Shown here one piece after another: positions 53,053 to 62,412 of a stretch of 64,000 nt of DNA (within the stretch, counting starts at the first letter, position 1; each line of letters opens with the position of its first letter). The translations under genes were made by a program, and so were the position numbers. The notes under the pieces were generated by a model. The model worked only from the letters and a program-made list of their open reading frames with translations. It did no database searches and was not told the DNA's origin. Location of the stretch: assembly GCA_965250275.1 (NCBI GenBank), contig OZ252297.1:310001-374000 (forward strand), given 5' to 3'. Source of the DNA: G965250275 sp965250275 (GTDB lineage: Bacteria > Pseudomonadota > Alphaproteobacteria > Rhodobacterales > Rhodobacteraceae).

Positions 53053-55134
53053 ATGCGGACCACCGACCGGTACTCTATTCTGTTCGAGCCTGTGAAAATC
53101 GGCCCGGTCACTGCGCGCAATCGGTTCTATCAGGTGCCGCATTGCAGTGGTCTTGGTCACCTACGACCACAAGGCGACGCCGCTATGCGCGCGATGAAGG
53201 CGGAAGGCGGTTGGGGGGTGGTGAGCACCCAGGAAGCCGAGATTCATCCCAGCTCAGATCTCGCCCCCTACTCAGAGCACCGGATCTGGGATCAGCATGA
53301 TGTCCCGGCGCTGCGCCTGATGACGGATGCCGTGCATGGCAAAGGCGCCCTTGCAGCGATCCAACTTGTCCACAACGGATCTCATGCTCCGAATTTGCAA
53401 AGCCGTGCACCTGTTTTGGCGCCGTCGGACAGAACGATTTCGTCGCTTTACCCCAAGCAGGCGCGGGCCATGGACAAGTCGGACATTCGTGCATTGCGCG
53501 AATGGCACAAGGCGGCGGCGATCCGGTCACGCGACGCGGGCTTTGATGTGGTTTACGTTTACGCGGGGCATGACATGGCGATCCCGCAGCACTTTCTGTT
53601 GCCTCGCCACAACGAGCGGACTGACGAATATGGCGGTTCGCTCGAAAACCGCGTGCGCCTCATGCGCGAGCTGCTCGAAGACACCAAAGAAGCCATCGGT
53701 GATACTTGCGCCATCGCCTTGCGATTTGCCGTGGACGAGATGCGTGGCGGCGATGGCATGCAAGCGGACGAAGAAGGGCGCGCCGTGGTGGAGATGCTGG
53801 CGGATTTGCCTGACATCTGGGACGTGAATGTGTCCGACTGGGCCAATGATTCTGTGACCACCCGGTTTCAACCGGAAGACGGGTACCAAAGCAGCTACAC
53901 CAGATTCGTCAAACAAGTGACCAACAAGCCCGTCGTCAGCGTCGGTCGCCACACCTCGCCGGATCAGATGGTGTCAATGCTGCGCAGCGGGATTGTCGAC
54001 TTTATCGGCGCGGCACGGCCATCCATCGCGGACCCGTTTCTGCCAAACAAAATCAAAGAAGATCGGATCGAAGAAATCCGCGAATGTATCGGATGCAATA
54101 TCTGTGTGTCGTGCGACACGTTGGGCGTGCCGATCCGCTGCACGCAAAACCCCACCATGGGTGAGGAGTGGCGGCGCGGATGGCATCCAGAACAGATCGC
54201 GCGCAAAGGTTCCGAAGAGGCTGCCCTCGTCGTCGGCGCAGGTCCGTCAGGCCTGGAATGTGCCATGCAGCTGGCCCGCCGCGGATACCACGTGACACTT
54301 GCCGAAGCCCGAGACGTGCCCGGTGGGCGGGTGCTCTCCGAAAGCGGCCTGCCAGGCCTGAGCGCATGGCGCAGGGTGGCCGACAATCGCCTTTATGATC
54401 TGCAGCAACGCGCCAACGTGGACATGTATCTGAGCAGCGCGCTGGATGCTGATGCTGTGCGAGAGCTGGGTATCCCCAATGTCTTTGTTGCGACCGGCGC
54501 GCGCTGGCGTATCGATGGGGTTGGTCGCACAGAACGTGTCCCGGTGATGCATGATGGCTCCGTTTTGGTCCTTACGCCGGACGACATCATGGCCGGGCGC
54601 GGCCCTAACAAGGGGTCTGTTCTGATTTACGACGATGATCAGGCCTACATGGGCGGGGTGATTGCGGAGAAACTGGCGCAGGACGGAATGGACGTCGTCT
54701 ACGCGACGCCGGGTCGCGTGGTATCAGCGTGGCTTGATTACACACTGGAACAGGCTCGGGTACAGACATCATTGATCGAAAAAGGGGTCCGCATCCAGAC
54801 TGGCGTGCAGCTGTCGAGCTTGACGGAGGGCCAGACTGTATTGCGCGATGTCTACGCCGGACGGCCAACCGAGGAAAGTTGTTCCAGTGTCGTACTAGTC
54901 ACCGAACGGCATCGCGAACACGCGTTGTATGACGCTTTGAAGGGTTCAGCCACACTCTCGCATCTTGAACTCATTGGCGATGCCGCCGCGCCGGGATTGA
55001 TCGCGGACGCTGTGTACTCCGGACACATGGCTGCGCGCAATTTCGAAGCGGATCCGCAGCGCATCGAAGCCGAGGCATTTCGTCGTGAAATGCCCACTGT
55101 ATTTGGGTCTGATCAAGGATGTCTGTCACGATGA
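53053..55134 (+). CDS. Trimethylamine/dimethylamine dehydrogenase-like FMN/[4Fe-4S] flavoprotein (N-demethylase)
   Basis: About 693 aa from the ATG at 53053. The start NRFYQVPHCSGLG keeps the Cys that binds FMN covalently in trimethylamine dehydrogenase. The catalytic Tyr/His appear in VYAGHD and the Asp in SDWANDS. The iron-sulfur site is CIGCNICVSC...C. The second half is an FAD/NAD-type domain (VVGAGPSGLECAMQLARRG). Two of three aromatic substrate-cage residues of TMADH appear replaced by acidic ones (Tyr60 to Glu, Trp355 to Asp by recalled alignment). N-methylproline demethylases belong here, so a betaine-derived methylamino acid is a likely substrate. Confidence 0.9.
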   Translation: MRTTDRYSILFEPVKIGPVTARNRFYQVPHCSGLGHLRPQGDAAMRAMKAEGGWGVVSTQEAEIHPSSDLAPYSEHRIWDQHDVPALRLMTDAVHGKGALAAIQLVHNGSHAPNLQSRAPVLAPSDRTISSLYPKQARAMDKSDIRALREWHKAAAIRSRDAGFDVVYVYAGHDMAIPQHFLLPRHNERTDEYGGSLENRVRLMRELLEDTKEAIGDTCAIALRFAVDEMRGGDGMQADEEGRAVVEMLADLPDIWDVNVSDWANDSVTTRFQPEDGYQSSYTRFVKQVTNKPVVSVGRHTSPDQMVSMLRSGIVDFIGAARPSIADPFLPNKIKEDRIEEIRECIGCNICVSCDTLGVPIRCTQNPTMGEEWRRGWHPEQIARKGSEEAALVVGAGPSGLECAMQLARRGYHVTLAEARDVPGGRVLSESGLPGLSAWRRVADNRLYDLQQRANVDMYLSSALDADAVRELGIPNVFVATGARWRIDGVGRTERVPVMHDGSVLVLTPDDIMAGRGPNKGSVLIYDDDQAYMGGVIAEKLAQDGMDVVYATPGRVVSAWLDYTLEQARVQTSLIEKGVRIQTGVQLSSLTEGQTVLRDVYAGRPTEESCSSVVLVTERHREHALYDALKGSATLSHLELIGDAAAPGLIADAVYSGHMAARNFEADPQRIEAEAFRREMPTVFGSDQGCLSR

Positions 55135-56708
55135 ATGAAAAACCCGTTCGCAGATCGCGCCGCGCGGGCGCAGGCCGTAAGGCCAGACTTGAGCAGCGTG
55201 CCAGCGGGCCCAGCGCCCGTCCGATCTGGCCCGGGATGTCGGGTGGTCGCTACGCGCCCTTGTCGGAAGCGGATTTGCAAAGGATCCACGTTGCCGCGCT
55301 GACCATTCTGGAGCGGACGGGTGTGGGCGATGCGACGCAGGAACTTCTGGATATCGTTCTGCCAAAAGGCGCGTTCGTTAGCGAACACGGGCGGCTGTGC
55401 TTTCCGGCGTCCTTGATGGAAGATCTCATCGCGGTCGCCGCCTCGGAATACTTTGTTCACGCGCGTGGCAGCCGCGCAGGAAAAGATGACATCCATTGCA
55501 CAAGGACCAATCTTTACACGTCATGCTCCGGAACGGCCGTCACGACCTTTGATGCCGATACCAAATCCTATCGCCCTTCGACCCTGCAGGACATCTATGA
55601 CTTCACCCGGCTTGTGGATCGGCTGGATAACATCCACATGATCGGCGACACGGTTCTGGCAACCGATGTGCCGGAGGATTTCGAGCATGACATGAGCATG
55701 CTCTACGCGATGCTGGCTGGCAGTGAGAAACCCGCCTGTTTGTGTCTCAGGAACCGGTCGCATATCAAACCCGCCATCGAAATGCTGGATGCCGCTTCTG
55801 GGGGTGATGGCAGCTTCATGAAAGCACCATCAGCGATCATTGGCGGCTGTCCGGTGGTGTCGCCGCTGCGCTTTGGCAAAGAGAATCTTGAACTTTTGAT
55901 CGATATCAGCCGGCTGGGCCTTGTGAGCGACATCGCGGTTCCGCCGCAGGCTGGCGCGACCTCGCCCGCGCCGCTAGCAGGGACCTTGGCGCAGTCGGTC
56001 GCTGAAACGCTTGCCTGTCTGGCGGTGGTGAACTTGGTTAATCCGGGTGCACCGATGACCTTCGCAGCATGGCCATTTATCACGGATTTGCGGACGGGCG
56101 CATTCACGGGCGGGAGCGGTGAACAGGCCTTGATCGGTGCCGCAGCGGTGCAGATGGGCAACTTCTATGACCTTCCCACAAGCGTGGGGTCGGGCATGAC
56201 TGATTCCAAGATCCCGGATGCGCAGTACGGCTATGAGAAAGCGCTGACTTATGCACTGGCTGCTCACGCCGGGGTCAATCGGCTCGCGGAGTTTGGCGGC
56301 ATGATTGGAAGCCTGATGGGATGCAGCTTCGAATCCATGGTGATCGACAATGACGCGGCGGGCATGTTGCTTCGCACGGTGCGCGGGATTGAGGTTTCTG
56401 ACGAAACACTCGCTGTAGACGTTGTCCATGAGTGCACCATCGATCCCGGGCACTTTCTGGGTAATGAGCTGACTTTGAAGTACATGGAGAGTGAGTACGT
56501 CTACCCCGATCTGATGGACCGTGGGCAAACCGACAAATGGGAAAAAGACGGCGCTCAGGACTTGCTGGAAAAGAGCAAAGTGGCAGCCAGAGAGATATTG
56601 GACAGTCACTACCCAAATTACTTCGGTGCCGCGCGTGACGCTGACATGCGCAAGAAATTTCCGATCAAACTGGATCCCGCGGGCATGCGAGCCAAGCAGG
56701 CAGCCTGA
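55131..56708 (+). CDS. MttB-superfamily (trimethylamine methyltransferase-like) methyltransferase, non-pyrrolysine
   Basis: About 525 aa. The ATG at 55131 overlaps the preceding stop, with AAGGA 11 bases upstream. The N-terminus is basic (RRSRRAGAGRKARLEQR), as in alphaproteobacterial members. The barrel reads ...VSDIAVPPQAGATSPAPLAG, then GGSGEQALIGAAAVQMGNFY. There is no in-frame TAG, so no pyrrolysine, as in the glycine-betaine-demethylating branch. It would move a methyl from a quaternary amine to a corrinoid protein; no corrinoid protein gene is in the window. Confidence 0.88.
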   Translation: MNEKPVRRSRRAGAGRKARLEQRASGPSARPIWPGMSGGRYAPLSEADLQRIHVAALTILERTGVGDATQELLDIVLPKGAFVSEHGRLCFPASLMEDLIAVAASEYFVHARGSRAGKDDIHCTRTNLYTSCSGTAVTTFDADTKSYRPSTLQDIYDFTRLVDRLDNIHMIGDTVLATDVPEDFEHDMSMLYAMLAGSEKPACLCLRNRSHIKPAIEMLDAASGGDGSFMKAPSAIIGGCPVVSPLRFGKENLELLIDISRLGLVSDIAVPPQAGATSPAPLAGTLAQSVAETLACLAVVNLVNPGAPMTFAAWPFITDLRTGAFTGGSGEQALIGAAAVQMGNFYDLPTSVGSGMTDSKIPDAQYGYEKALTYALAAHAGVNRLAEFGGMIGSLMGCSFESMVIDNDAAGMLLRTVRGIEVSDETLAVDVVHECTIDPGHFLGNELTLKYMESEYVYPDLMDRGQTDKWEKDGAQDLLEKSKVAAREILDSHYPNYFGAARDADMRKKFPIKLDPAGMRAKQAA

Positions 56709-56833
56709 TCGACGGACAGCCGCGCCCGGGCGATAGTCCGTAGCGTGGTTGCAATCCGAACCGTTGGCATAGGCGCCTGCGCCCACTAACCTGATGGGCA
56801 GTACGGTTTCGAACATCGGTGGCGGAGGCAGTC

Positions 56834-58051
56834 ATGGGACATCACGAAAATGGGCATCGATTGTTTGGCGCAGATATGCTGGCCGATCCCTATCCGGAAT
56901 ACGCGGCGTTGCGGACGCAGGCTCCGGTTCAGTGGAATGCGCTCGCGAACGCTTGGATTCTGACGTCGCACGAAGCGGTCTCTCAGGTCTTGAAATCCCG
57001 CAGCGCATCCGCGGACAGGGTGACCGGCGCACGTCTGCGTTTCCCCACCCAGTACCAGCCTGCTTTCGACGTCCTGTCCCGCATCATGATCCAGGTTGAC
57101 GAACCTCAGCACCGGCACCTGCGCGATCTCGTGCACAGCGCATTCACCCGCACTGCTGTGCAGGACTATGAGCCGAAGATACGCGCGCTTTGCGAAGAGT
57201 TACTTGCCCCTGGCCTGGCGCGGGGCGAGATGGAGTTCATGTCAGAATTCGCGATCCCTCTGCCGATTCTGGTGATTTCAGAAATCGTGGGCGTGCCACC
57301 GGAGGATCGAAAGCAGATCAAAGAGTGGTGCGACTCATACTCTTTCCTGATTTTGAACTTTTACCTCAACATCACGGAGGAACAGCTGGCAGAGTGCGCC
57401 GTCAAACTGCAGGAGTTCTGTGATTACCTGAAGGACAAGGTCGCGGCTGTTGCGAAGTCGCCGCGCGATGACCTGATCAGTTCCCTGACGTTGGCGGCAG
57501 AACAGGACGAAATGCTCTCCGTCGAAGATGTGGTGGCAAACTGCATTTTGCTGCTGAATGCGGGCAATGAAACCACCGCCTGTCTTCTCGGGACGGGCAT
57601 GCGCCTGATGATGGCCCATCCGGATCAGCAGGCGCTCCTACGTGCTCAGCCAGACCTGATTCCGAATGCTGTCGAAGAGTTTTTGCGGTTCGACGCGCCG
57701 GTTCAGTTGGTCGGCCGCGTGGCAACCGAAGAGGTTGTCTTGGCGGGTGAAACGATCGCAGAGGGCGATTTGATGCTGACCGTGCTTGCTGCGGCCAATC
57801 GTGACCCCGAAGCGTTCGACAACCCCGATGTCCTCGATGTGGCTCGCACCCATAGCCACCAGCTGGGGTTTGGAACCGGCACCCACATGTGCGCAGGCAT
57901 ACAGTTGGCTCGATTCGAAGCGCAGCTGGCCTTTCGCTTTCTGCTGGAGAAACTCGCACAGTTCGAACTTCTGACCGACACGTTGGAGTACTCGCCGAAC
58001 TTCAATTTGCGGGCCCTGCAATCGCTCCCGATCAAGGTGAAAGGGACCTGA
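56834..58051 (+). CDS. Cytochrome P450
   Basis: The product is 405 aa from the ATG at 56834 (GGCGGAGG upstream). The I-helix is CILLLNAGNETTACLLG, with Asn-Glu-Thr in place of the common Asp/Glu-Thr pair. The E-x2-R is in EEFLRFDAP. The heme loop is LGFGTGTHMCAGIQLAR with the Cys ligand. It is a soluble bacterial class I type. It closes the amine-catabolic cluster; no ferredoxin partner is nearby. Role unknown; oxidative N-demethylation or hydroxylation is possible. Confidence 0.92.
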   Translation: MGHHENGHRLFGADMLADPYPEYAALRTQAPVQWNALANAWILTSHEAVSQVLKSRSASADRVTGARLRFPTQYQPAFDVLSRIMIQVDEPQHRHLRDLVHSAFTRTAVQDYEPKIRALCEELLAPGLARGEMEFMSEFAIPLPILVISEIVGVPPEDRKQIKEWCDSYSFLILNFYLNITEEQLAECAVKLQEFCDYLKDKVAAVAKSPRDDLISSLTLAAEQDEMLSVEDVVANCILLLNAGNETTACLLGTGMRLMMAHPDQQALLRAQPDLIPNAVEEFLRFDAPVQLVGRVATEEVVLAGETIAEGDLMLTVLAAANRDPEAFDNPDVLDVARTHSHQLGFGTGTHMCAGIQLARFEAQLAFRFLLEKLAQFELLTDTLEYSPNFNLRALQSLPIKVKGT

Positions 58052-58415
58052 CTCGGGTCTTTGCGTTTTGCCGATCGAATGAAGGCTGGAATGCCTAAGT
58101 CACGCATATGTGTTGGACGCCGCATCGGCCTGCGAGGCCATGTGCAGACAGGCGACGCGAGACGTGCATAGCCTGCATAGCCCTCCCATATGCCGGGTTT
58201 CGATGCGGACGAGGGGCCTGGAGCGCAGGCGGCCTTCTGCGAAGCGCCGAGAATTGATGTTTTCAAGCTAATTCTTTTGCTATATGGCCCCGCCATCTGT
58301 GACGTAACGCTTCGGGCCCCGGCGTTGTGCAAAGGATAGGGGTCGGCGGCAATGGGGCCGCCATGCAAACGGGAGACCCGGAGGGCCGGGTGTGCTCCCA
58401 CATAGGATACGATAC
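58052..58415. other. Leader region of pnp
   Basis: No gene is present. In many alphaproteobacteria rpsO lies here, but it is absent. Two hairpins precede the start: GGCGGC/GCCGCC at 58345-58362 and a longer GGGAG-CCCGG/CCGGG-CTCCC at 58371-58399. Confidence 0.6.
58345..58399 (+). promoter_or_regulatory. Paired hairpins in the pnp 5' leader
   Basis: The second hairpin ends 16 bases before the pnp ATG. In enterobacteria a leader hairpin is the RNase III/PNPase autoregulation site; this position would suit the same role here (inference). Confidence 0.45.
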
Positions 58416-60548
58416 ATGTTCAACGTAACAACGAAATCGATGGAGTGGGGCGAAGAAACCCTCACTCTGGAAACGGGCAAGGTTGCCCGTCAGGCAGATG
58501 GCTCGGTCATCGCCACCCTTGGTGAGACGTCCGTGATGGCGAATGTCACCTTCGCCAAACAACCCAAGCCCGGTCAGGATTTCTTTCCGCTGACCGTCCA
58601 CTACCAAGAGAAATACTATGCCGCCGGTAAAGTGCCAGGCGGCTTTTTTAAGCGCGAAGCGCGCCCAACCGAAAAAGAAACGCTGACCGCACGTCTGATA
58701 GACCGTCCGATCCGTCCGTTGTTTGTGCCCGGCTTCAAGAACGAAGTTCTGGTGATGTGCACCGTGCTGAGCCACGATCTGGTGAACGATCCCGACATGG
58801 TGGCGATGATCGCGGCGTCCGCAGCTCTGACCATTTCCGGTGCGCCGTTCATGGGCCCGATCGCTGGATGCCGCGTCGGGTTTGAAGATGGCGAGTACGT
58901 CCTGAACCCGACCGTGGACGACATGCAGGACCTGCGCCTGAACCCCGAGCAGCGGCTAGACCTTGTCGTGGCAGGCACCAAAGATGCCGTCATGATGGTG
59001 GAATCCGAAGCATACGAACTGTCGGAAGCCGAAATGCTTGGTGCGGTGAAGTTTGCGCATGAGCAGATTCAGCCCGTTATCGACCTGATCATCTCGCTGG
59101 CGGAAGAGGCGGCCAAAGAGCCCTTCGACTATGTACCGGCGGATTACTCGGAGCTTTACGATGCTGTGAAAGCAGCAGGCGAAGACAAGATCCGCGCCGC
59201 CTATGCAATCACCGACAAGCAGGAGCGGACCTCCGCCGTTTCCGAAGCCAAAACAGCGATTGTCGAAGCGCTGACCGAAGAGCAGATCGAAGACCCCAAT
59301 CTGGGTTCAGCAATGAAGAAGCTGGAAGCCAGCATCCTGCGGGGCGACGTTGTCAAAACCGGCAAGCGGATCGACGGCCGTGCAACTGATGAAGTGCGCG
59401 ACATTGTCTGCGAAACCGGGTTCCTGCCCCGTACTCATGGCTCGGCTCTGTTCACCCGCGGCGAGACACAAGGCCTGGTCGTGACGACGCTGGGCACGGG
59501 CGATGACGAACAATTCATCGATGCGCTGCATGGCAACTTCAAGTCCAACTTCCTGCTGCACTACAACTTCCCACCCTACTCGGTTGGCGAAGCCGGTCGC
59601 GTGGGCCCTCCGGGTCGTCGTGAGATCGGTCATGGTAAGCTCGCCTGGCGTGCGTTGCAGGCGGTTCTGCCGGCCAGCACCGATTTCCCCTACACCATTC
59701 GTGTGGTGTCCGAGATCACCGAGTCCAACGGGTCTTCCTCTATGGCGTCGGTTTGTGGCGGTTCGCTGTCCATGATGGACGCGGGTGTACCGCTGAAATC
59801 GGCTGTTGCCGGTGTCGCCATGGGTCTGATCCTGGAAGAAGACGGGTCTTACGCAATCCTCACCGATATCCTGGGTGACGAGGACCACCTGGGCGACATG
59901 GACTTCAAAGTCGCTGGTACCGAGAACGGGATCACCTCGCTGCAGATGGACATCAAGGTGGCCGGGATCACGCCGGAGATCATGGAAAAAGCTCTGGCAC
60001 AGGCCAAAGATGGCCGGATGCACATTCTCGGTGAAATGGCCAAGGCGATCACCGGAGCGGGCGACTTCAGCGTCCATGCGCCGCGGATTGAAACCATGAC
60101 TGTGCCCACCGACAAAATCCGGGAAGTAATCGGTTCGGGTGGCAAGGTCATTCGCGAGATCGTGGAGGTTTCGGGTGCCAAGGTCGACATCAATGATGAT
60201 GGTGTCATCAAGATTGCCTCGCCGAACAGCGAGTCCATCCAAAAGGCCTATGACATGATCCACGCGATCGTTGCGGAGCCCGAAGTGGGCCACATCTACA
60301 CCGGAACTGTGGTCAAAATCGTCGACTTCGGCGCCTTCGTGAACTTCTTCGGCAAACGCGACGGCCTGGTGCATGTGTCCCAGATCGAAAATCGTCGCCT
60401 GAACCATCCTTCGGACGTTCTGAAGGAAGGCCAGGAAGTGAAGGTCAAACTGCTGGGCTTTGACGATCGCGGCAAGGTGCGCCTGTCGATGAAGGTGGTC
60501 GATCAGGAAACCGGCGAAGAAATCAAGAAAGAGGAAGCTGCCGAGTAA
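58416..60548 (+). CDS. pnp: Polyribonucleotide nucleotidyltransferase
   Basis: The product is 710 aa from the ATG at 58416 (AGGA upstream). It has two RNase PH domains (MFNVTTKSMEWGEETLTLET to ~230; RTHGSALFTRGETQGLVVTT and FPPYSVGEAGRVGPPGRREI), then a KH domain (IREVIGSGGKVIREIVEVSG), then an S1 domain (GHIYTGTVVKIVDFGAFVNF). This is the phosphorolytic 3'-5' exoribonuclease of the degradosome. Full length. A strong terminator follows. Confidence 0.98.
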   Translation: MFNVTTKSMEWGEETLTLETGKVARQADGSVIATLGETSVMANVTFAKQPKPGQDFFPLTVHYQEKYYAAGKVPGGFFKREARPTEKETLTARLIDRPIRPLFVPGFKNEVLVMCTVLSHDLVNDPDMVAMIAASAALTISGAPFMGPIAGCRVGFEDGEYVLNPTVDDMQDLRLNPEQRLDLVVAGTKDAVMMVESEAYELSEAEMLGAVKFAHEQIQPVIDLIISLAEEAAKEPFDYVPADYSELYDAVKAAGEDKIRAAYAITDKQERTSAVSEAKTAIVEALTEEQIEDPNLGSAMKKLEASILRGDVVKTGKRIDGRATDEVRDIVCETGFLPRTHGSALFTRGETQGLVVTTLGTGDDEQFIDALHGNFKSNFLLHYNFPPYSVGEAGRVGPPGRREIGHGKLAWRALQAVLPASTDFPYTIRVVSEITESNGSSSMASVCGGSLSMMDAGVPLKSAVAGVAMGLILEEDGSYAILTDILGDEDHLGDMDFKVAGTENGITSLQMDIKVAGITPEIMEKALAQAKDGRMHILGEMAKAITGAGDFSVHAPRIETMTVPTDKIREVIGSGGKVIREIVEVSGAKVDINDDGVIKIASPNSESIQKAYDMIHAIVAEPEVGHIYTGTVVKIVDFGAFVNFFGKRDGLVHVSQIENRRLNHPSDVLKEGQEVKVKLLGFDDRGKVRLSMKVVDQETGEEIKKEEAAE

Positions 60549-60572
60549 GCGACACCCCTCAGATCTTAGTGG

Positions 60573-60603
60573 AAAGCCCCGGTGTTGCGCCGGGGCTTTT
60601 TCT
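60573..60603 (+). terminator. Rho-independent terminator of pnp
   Basis: AAAGCCCCGG and CCGGGGCTTT arms around TGTTGCG are followed by a T-rich tract, 25 bases after the stop. Confidence 0.95.
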
Positions 60604-60880
60604 TTTCGAGTTGATGAAGCCAAGTTCGGGGGATTGAGGCGCTAGTTTTGTGTTTCGTCGGACGTCCGCCCATCAGCCGCCAAGGAGACTTGCGAATGGG
60701 ATGGGCCGGGGCGCGCGTCTGATGCCGCACGGATCAGCCTCGAAGAAGCACCAGTTCAGCACGACCTCGTACAAGCCCGCTCGCAGGAAGCACTTCAAAA
60801 ACCTTGAAGCGGCGGGTATTGCCCTGTGCATTCAATGGGACAAATGACTTGGACCCTCCCATGCGGACAAACGGACCTGT
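60604..60880. other. Intergenic; possible 65-codon frame at 60650-60847
   Basis: A GTG-started frame at 60650-60847 is very basic (SASKKHQFSTTSYKPARRKH). It has no recognised family and no clear ribosome site. Retained only as a candidate. Confidence 0.3.
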
Positions 60881-61597
60881 ATGCATAGCTTGATCATTCA
60901 TATGTCCGCCAGCACCGCGCGTCGTCCCAATGCCGAAAAACTTCTGGATCACCTGCCGAATGCTGAATTGGTTGAGGCCGTCGACGGTCGCGATCCAGAG
61001 CAGATTGCAGATGTGCAGATCTTTCCGGGAAACCTTCTGGAACCAAGGTATCCCTTTCCGCTCCGGCCAGCCGAGATCGGCGTGTTTCAAAGCCATCGCC
61101 GGTGCTGGCAAACGATACTGGACCGCGGCTGGGACAAGGCTCTGATTGTCGAAGATGATCTGGCCGTCGACCCGAACGCGCTGGGCCGCGCATTGACCTT
61201 GCTCGAAACATACATGACGCCGGACATGGTGGTCCGCTTGCCTGTGAAAGCGGGTGAACAGCCGGGTCAGGTCGTGGCGGTGGATGGCGAAATGAGGTTG
61301 ATCTTGCCACGCGTGATCGGGTTGCAGTGTATCTGTATGGCGGTTGGGGCCGGGGCGGCGAAGCGATTGCTGGATGCAAGCGCTCAGATCGATCGCCCGG
61401 TGGACACCTGGCTTCAGATGCATTGGGCAACAGGTCAGCGCGTTCACGCGCTGCTGCCAAACGGCAACTCTGATGTGGCGGGCGCCATCGGTGGATCGAC
61501 CATTCAAACAAAAACCCGCGCCAAAGCGGTTCTGGCGCGGGAGTTTAAACGAGCTTGGTATAGGGCGCAGGTCAGACTGCGCCCCCAGAAGGCTTAG
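60881..61597 (+). CDS. Glycosyltransferase family 25 (LPS biosynthesis type)
   Basis: The product is 238 aa, soluble. Family blocks are RYPFPLRPAEIGVFQSHRRC and GWDKALIVEDDLAVDPNAL, with the metal-binding acidic pair in EDDL. It probably adds a sugar to lipopolysaccharide or another surface glycan. It converges on the peroxiredoxin gene, with stop codons overlapping. A GT11-type gene starts at the window end. Confidence 0.85.
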   Translation: MHSLIIHMSASTARRPNAEKLLDHLPNAELVEAVDGRDPEQIADVQIFPGNLLEPRYPFPLRPAEIGVFQSHRRCWQTILDRGWDKALIVEDDLAVDPNALGRALTLLETYMTPDMVVRLPVKAGEQPGQVVAVDGEMRLILPRVIGLQCICMAVGAGAAKRLLDASAQIDRPVDTWLQMHWATGQRVHALLPNGNSDVAGAIGGSTIQTKTRAKAVLAREFKRAWYRAQVRLRPQKA

Positions 61598-62247
61598 CTG
61601 GGATCCTTGGTGGTGCGCAGATACGGCAGCACCGTTGTGAATTCGCCAAACTTCTCCTTTGCGTCCGCGTCGCTCACGGTTGCGGGGATGATCACATCCT
61701 CGCCGGGGTTCCAGTTTGCAGGCGTGGCGACACCTTTGCCGATGGATGTCTGCAACCCGTCGAGCGCGCGCAGAACTTCTGCAAAGTTGCGGCCCACAGT
61801 CATTGGATAGGTCATCGAGAGCTTCAGCTGCTTGTCTGGTCCGATGATAAAGACTGACCGCACCGTGGCGCTGTCGGCCGGGGTCCGTCCGTCTGGCAGG
61901 TAAGCATCTGCGGGCAGCATGTCGAAAGCTTTCGAGACGGCCAGTCCCTCGTCACCGATGATCGGAAAACCGGGCGCTGCGCCACCAACCTTTTCGATGT
62001 CATTTTTCCACTTTTTGTGGTCCTCGACTCCATCGACTGAGACACCAATGACCTTTGTGCCGCGCTTGGCCCATTCGTCGGCAAGCTGCGCCACGGCACC
62101 AAACTCGGTCGTGCAAACCGGGGTAAAGTCCTTTGGATGCGAAAAGAGGATGGCCCAGCTGTCACCAATCCAGTCGTGAAACTGTATCGTGCCCTGGTCG
62201 GTCTCGGCGGTAAAGTTCGGGACGGTGTCGTTGATGCGCAATCCCAT
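61594..62247 (-). CDS. 1-Cys peroxiredoxin (Prx6 type)
   Basis: The product is 217 aa from the ATG at 62247 with AAGGAG upstream. The peroxidatic Cys lies in SHPKDFTPVCTTEFG. There is no resolving CP motif; the long C-terminal domain (LSMTYPMTVGRNFAEVLRAL; ATPANWNPGEDVIIPATVSD) is typical of the Prx6 group. It reduces hydrogen peroxide and organic peroxides in the cytoplasm. Confidence 0.95.
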   Translation of the reverse strand: MGLRINDTVPNFTAETDQGTIQFHDWIGDSWAILFSHPKDFTPVCTTEFGAVAQLADEWAKRGTKVIGVSVDGVEDHKKWKNDIEKVGGAAPGFPIIGDEGLAVSKAFDMLPADAYLPDGRTPADSATVRSVFIIGPDKQLKLSMTYPMTVGRNFAEVLRALDGLQTSIGKGVATPANWNPGEDVIIPATVSDADAKEKFGEFTTVLPYLRTTKDPS

Positions 62248-62367
62248 ATCGATCTCCTTCTCATTCCTGGGTCGACTCACGTTGGGGTTAACGTAGAGAT
62301 TCTTTTCCGCGGTTACATCCCCTGTCTTGCCCCTCCCTGAGCCGAATGAGAGAGTGGCGCCGATTCC

Positions 62368-62383
62368 CTGACCAGTCGGTCAG
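62368..62383. promoter_or_regulatory. Palindromic operator before aldehyde dehydrogenase gene
   Basis: CTGACCAGTCGGTCAG is a perfect 6-base inverted repeat around AGTC, 30 bases before the ATG. The form suits a TetR-family repressor encoded elsewhere. Confidence 0.55.
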
Positions 62384-62412
62384 GTCTGATTTGCTGAGAT
62401 TGGAGTACCGGC

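Noticed and set aside
59307..60623. Long open frame antisense to pnp (438 codons)
   Set aside because: It mirrors the strong codon bias of pnp, has no family signature and lies wholly within a certain gene.
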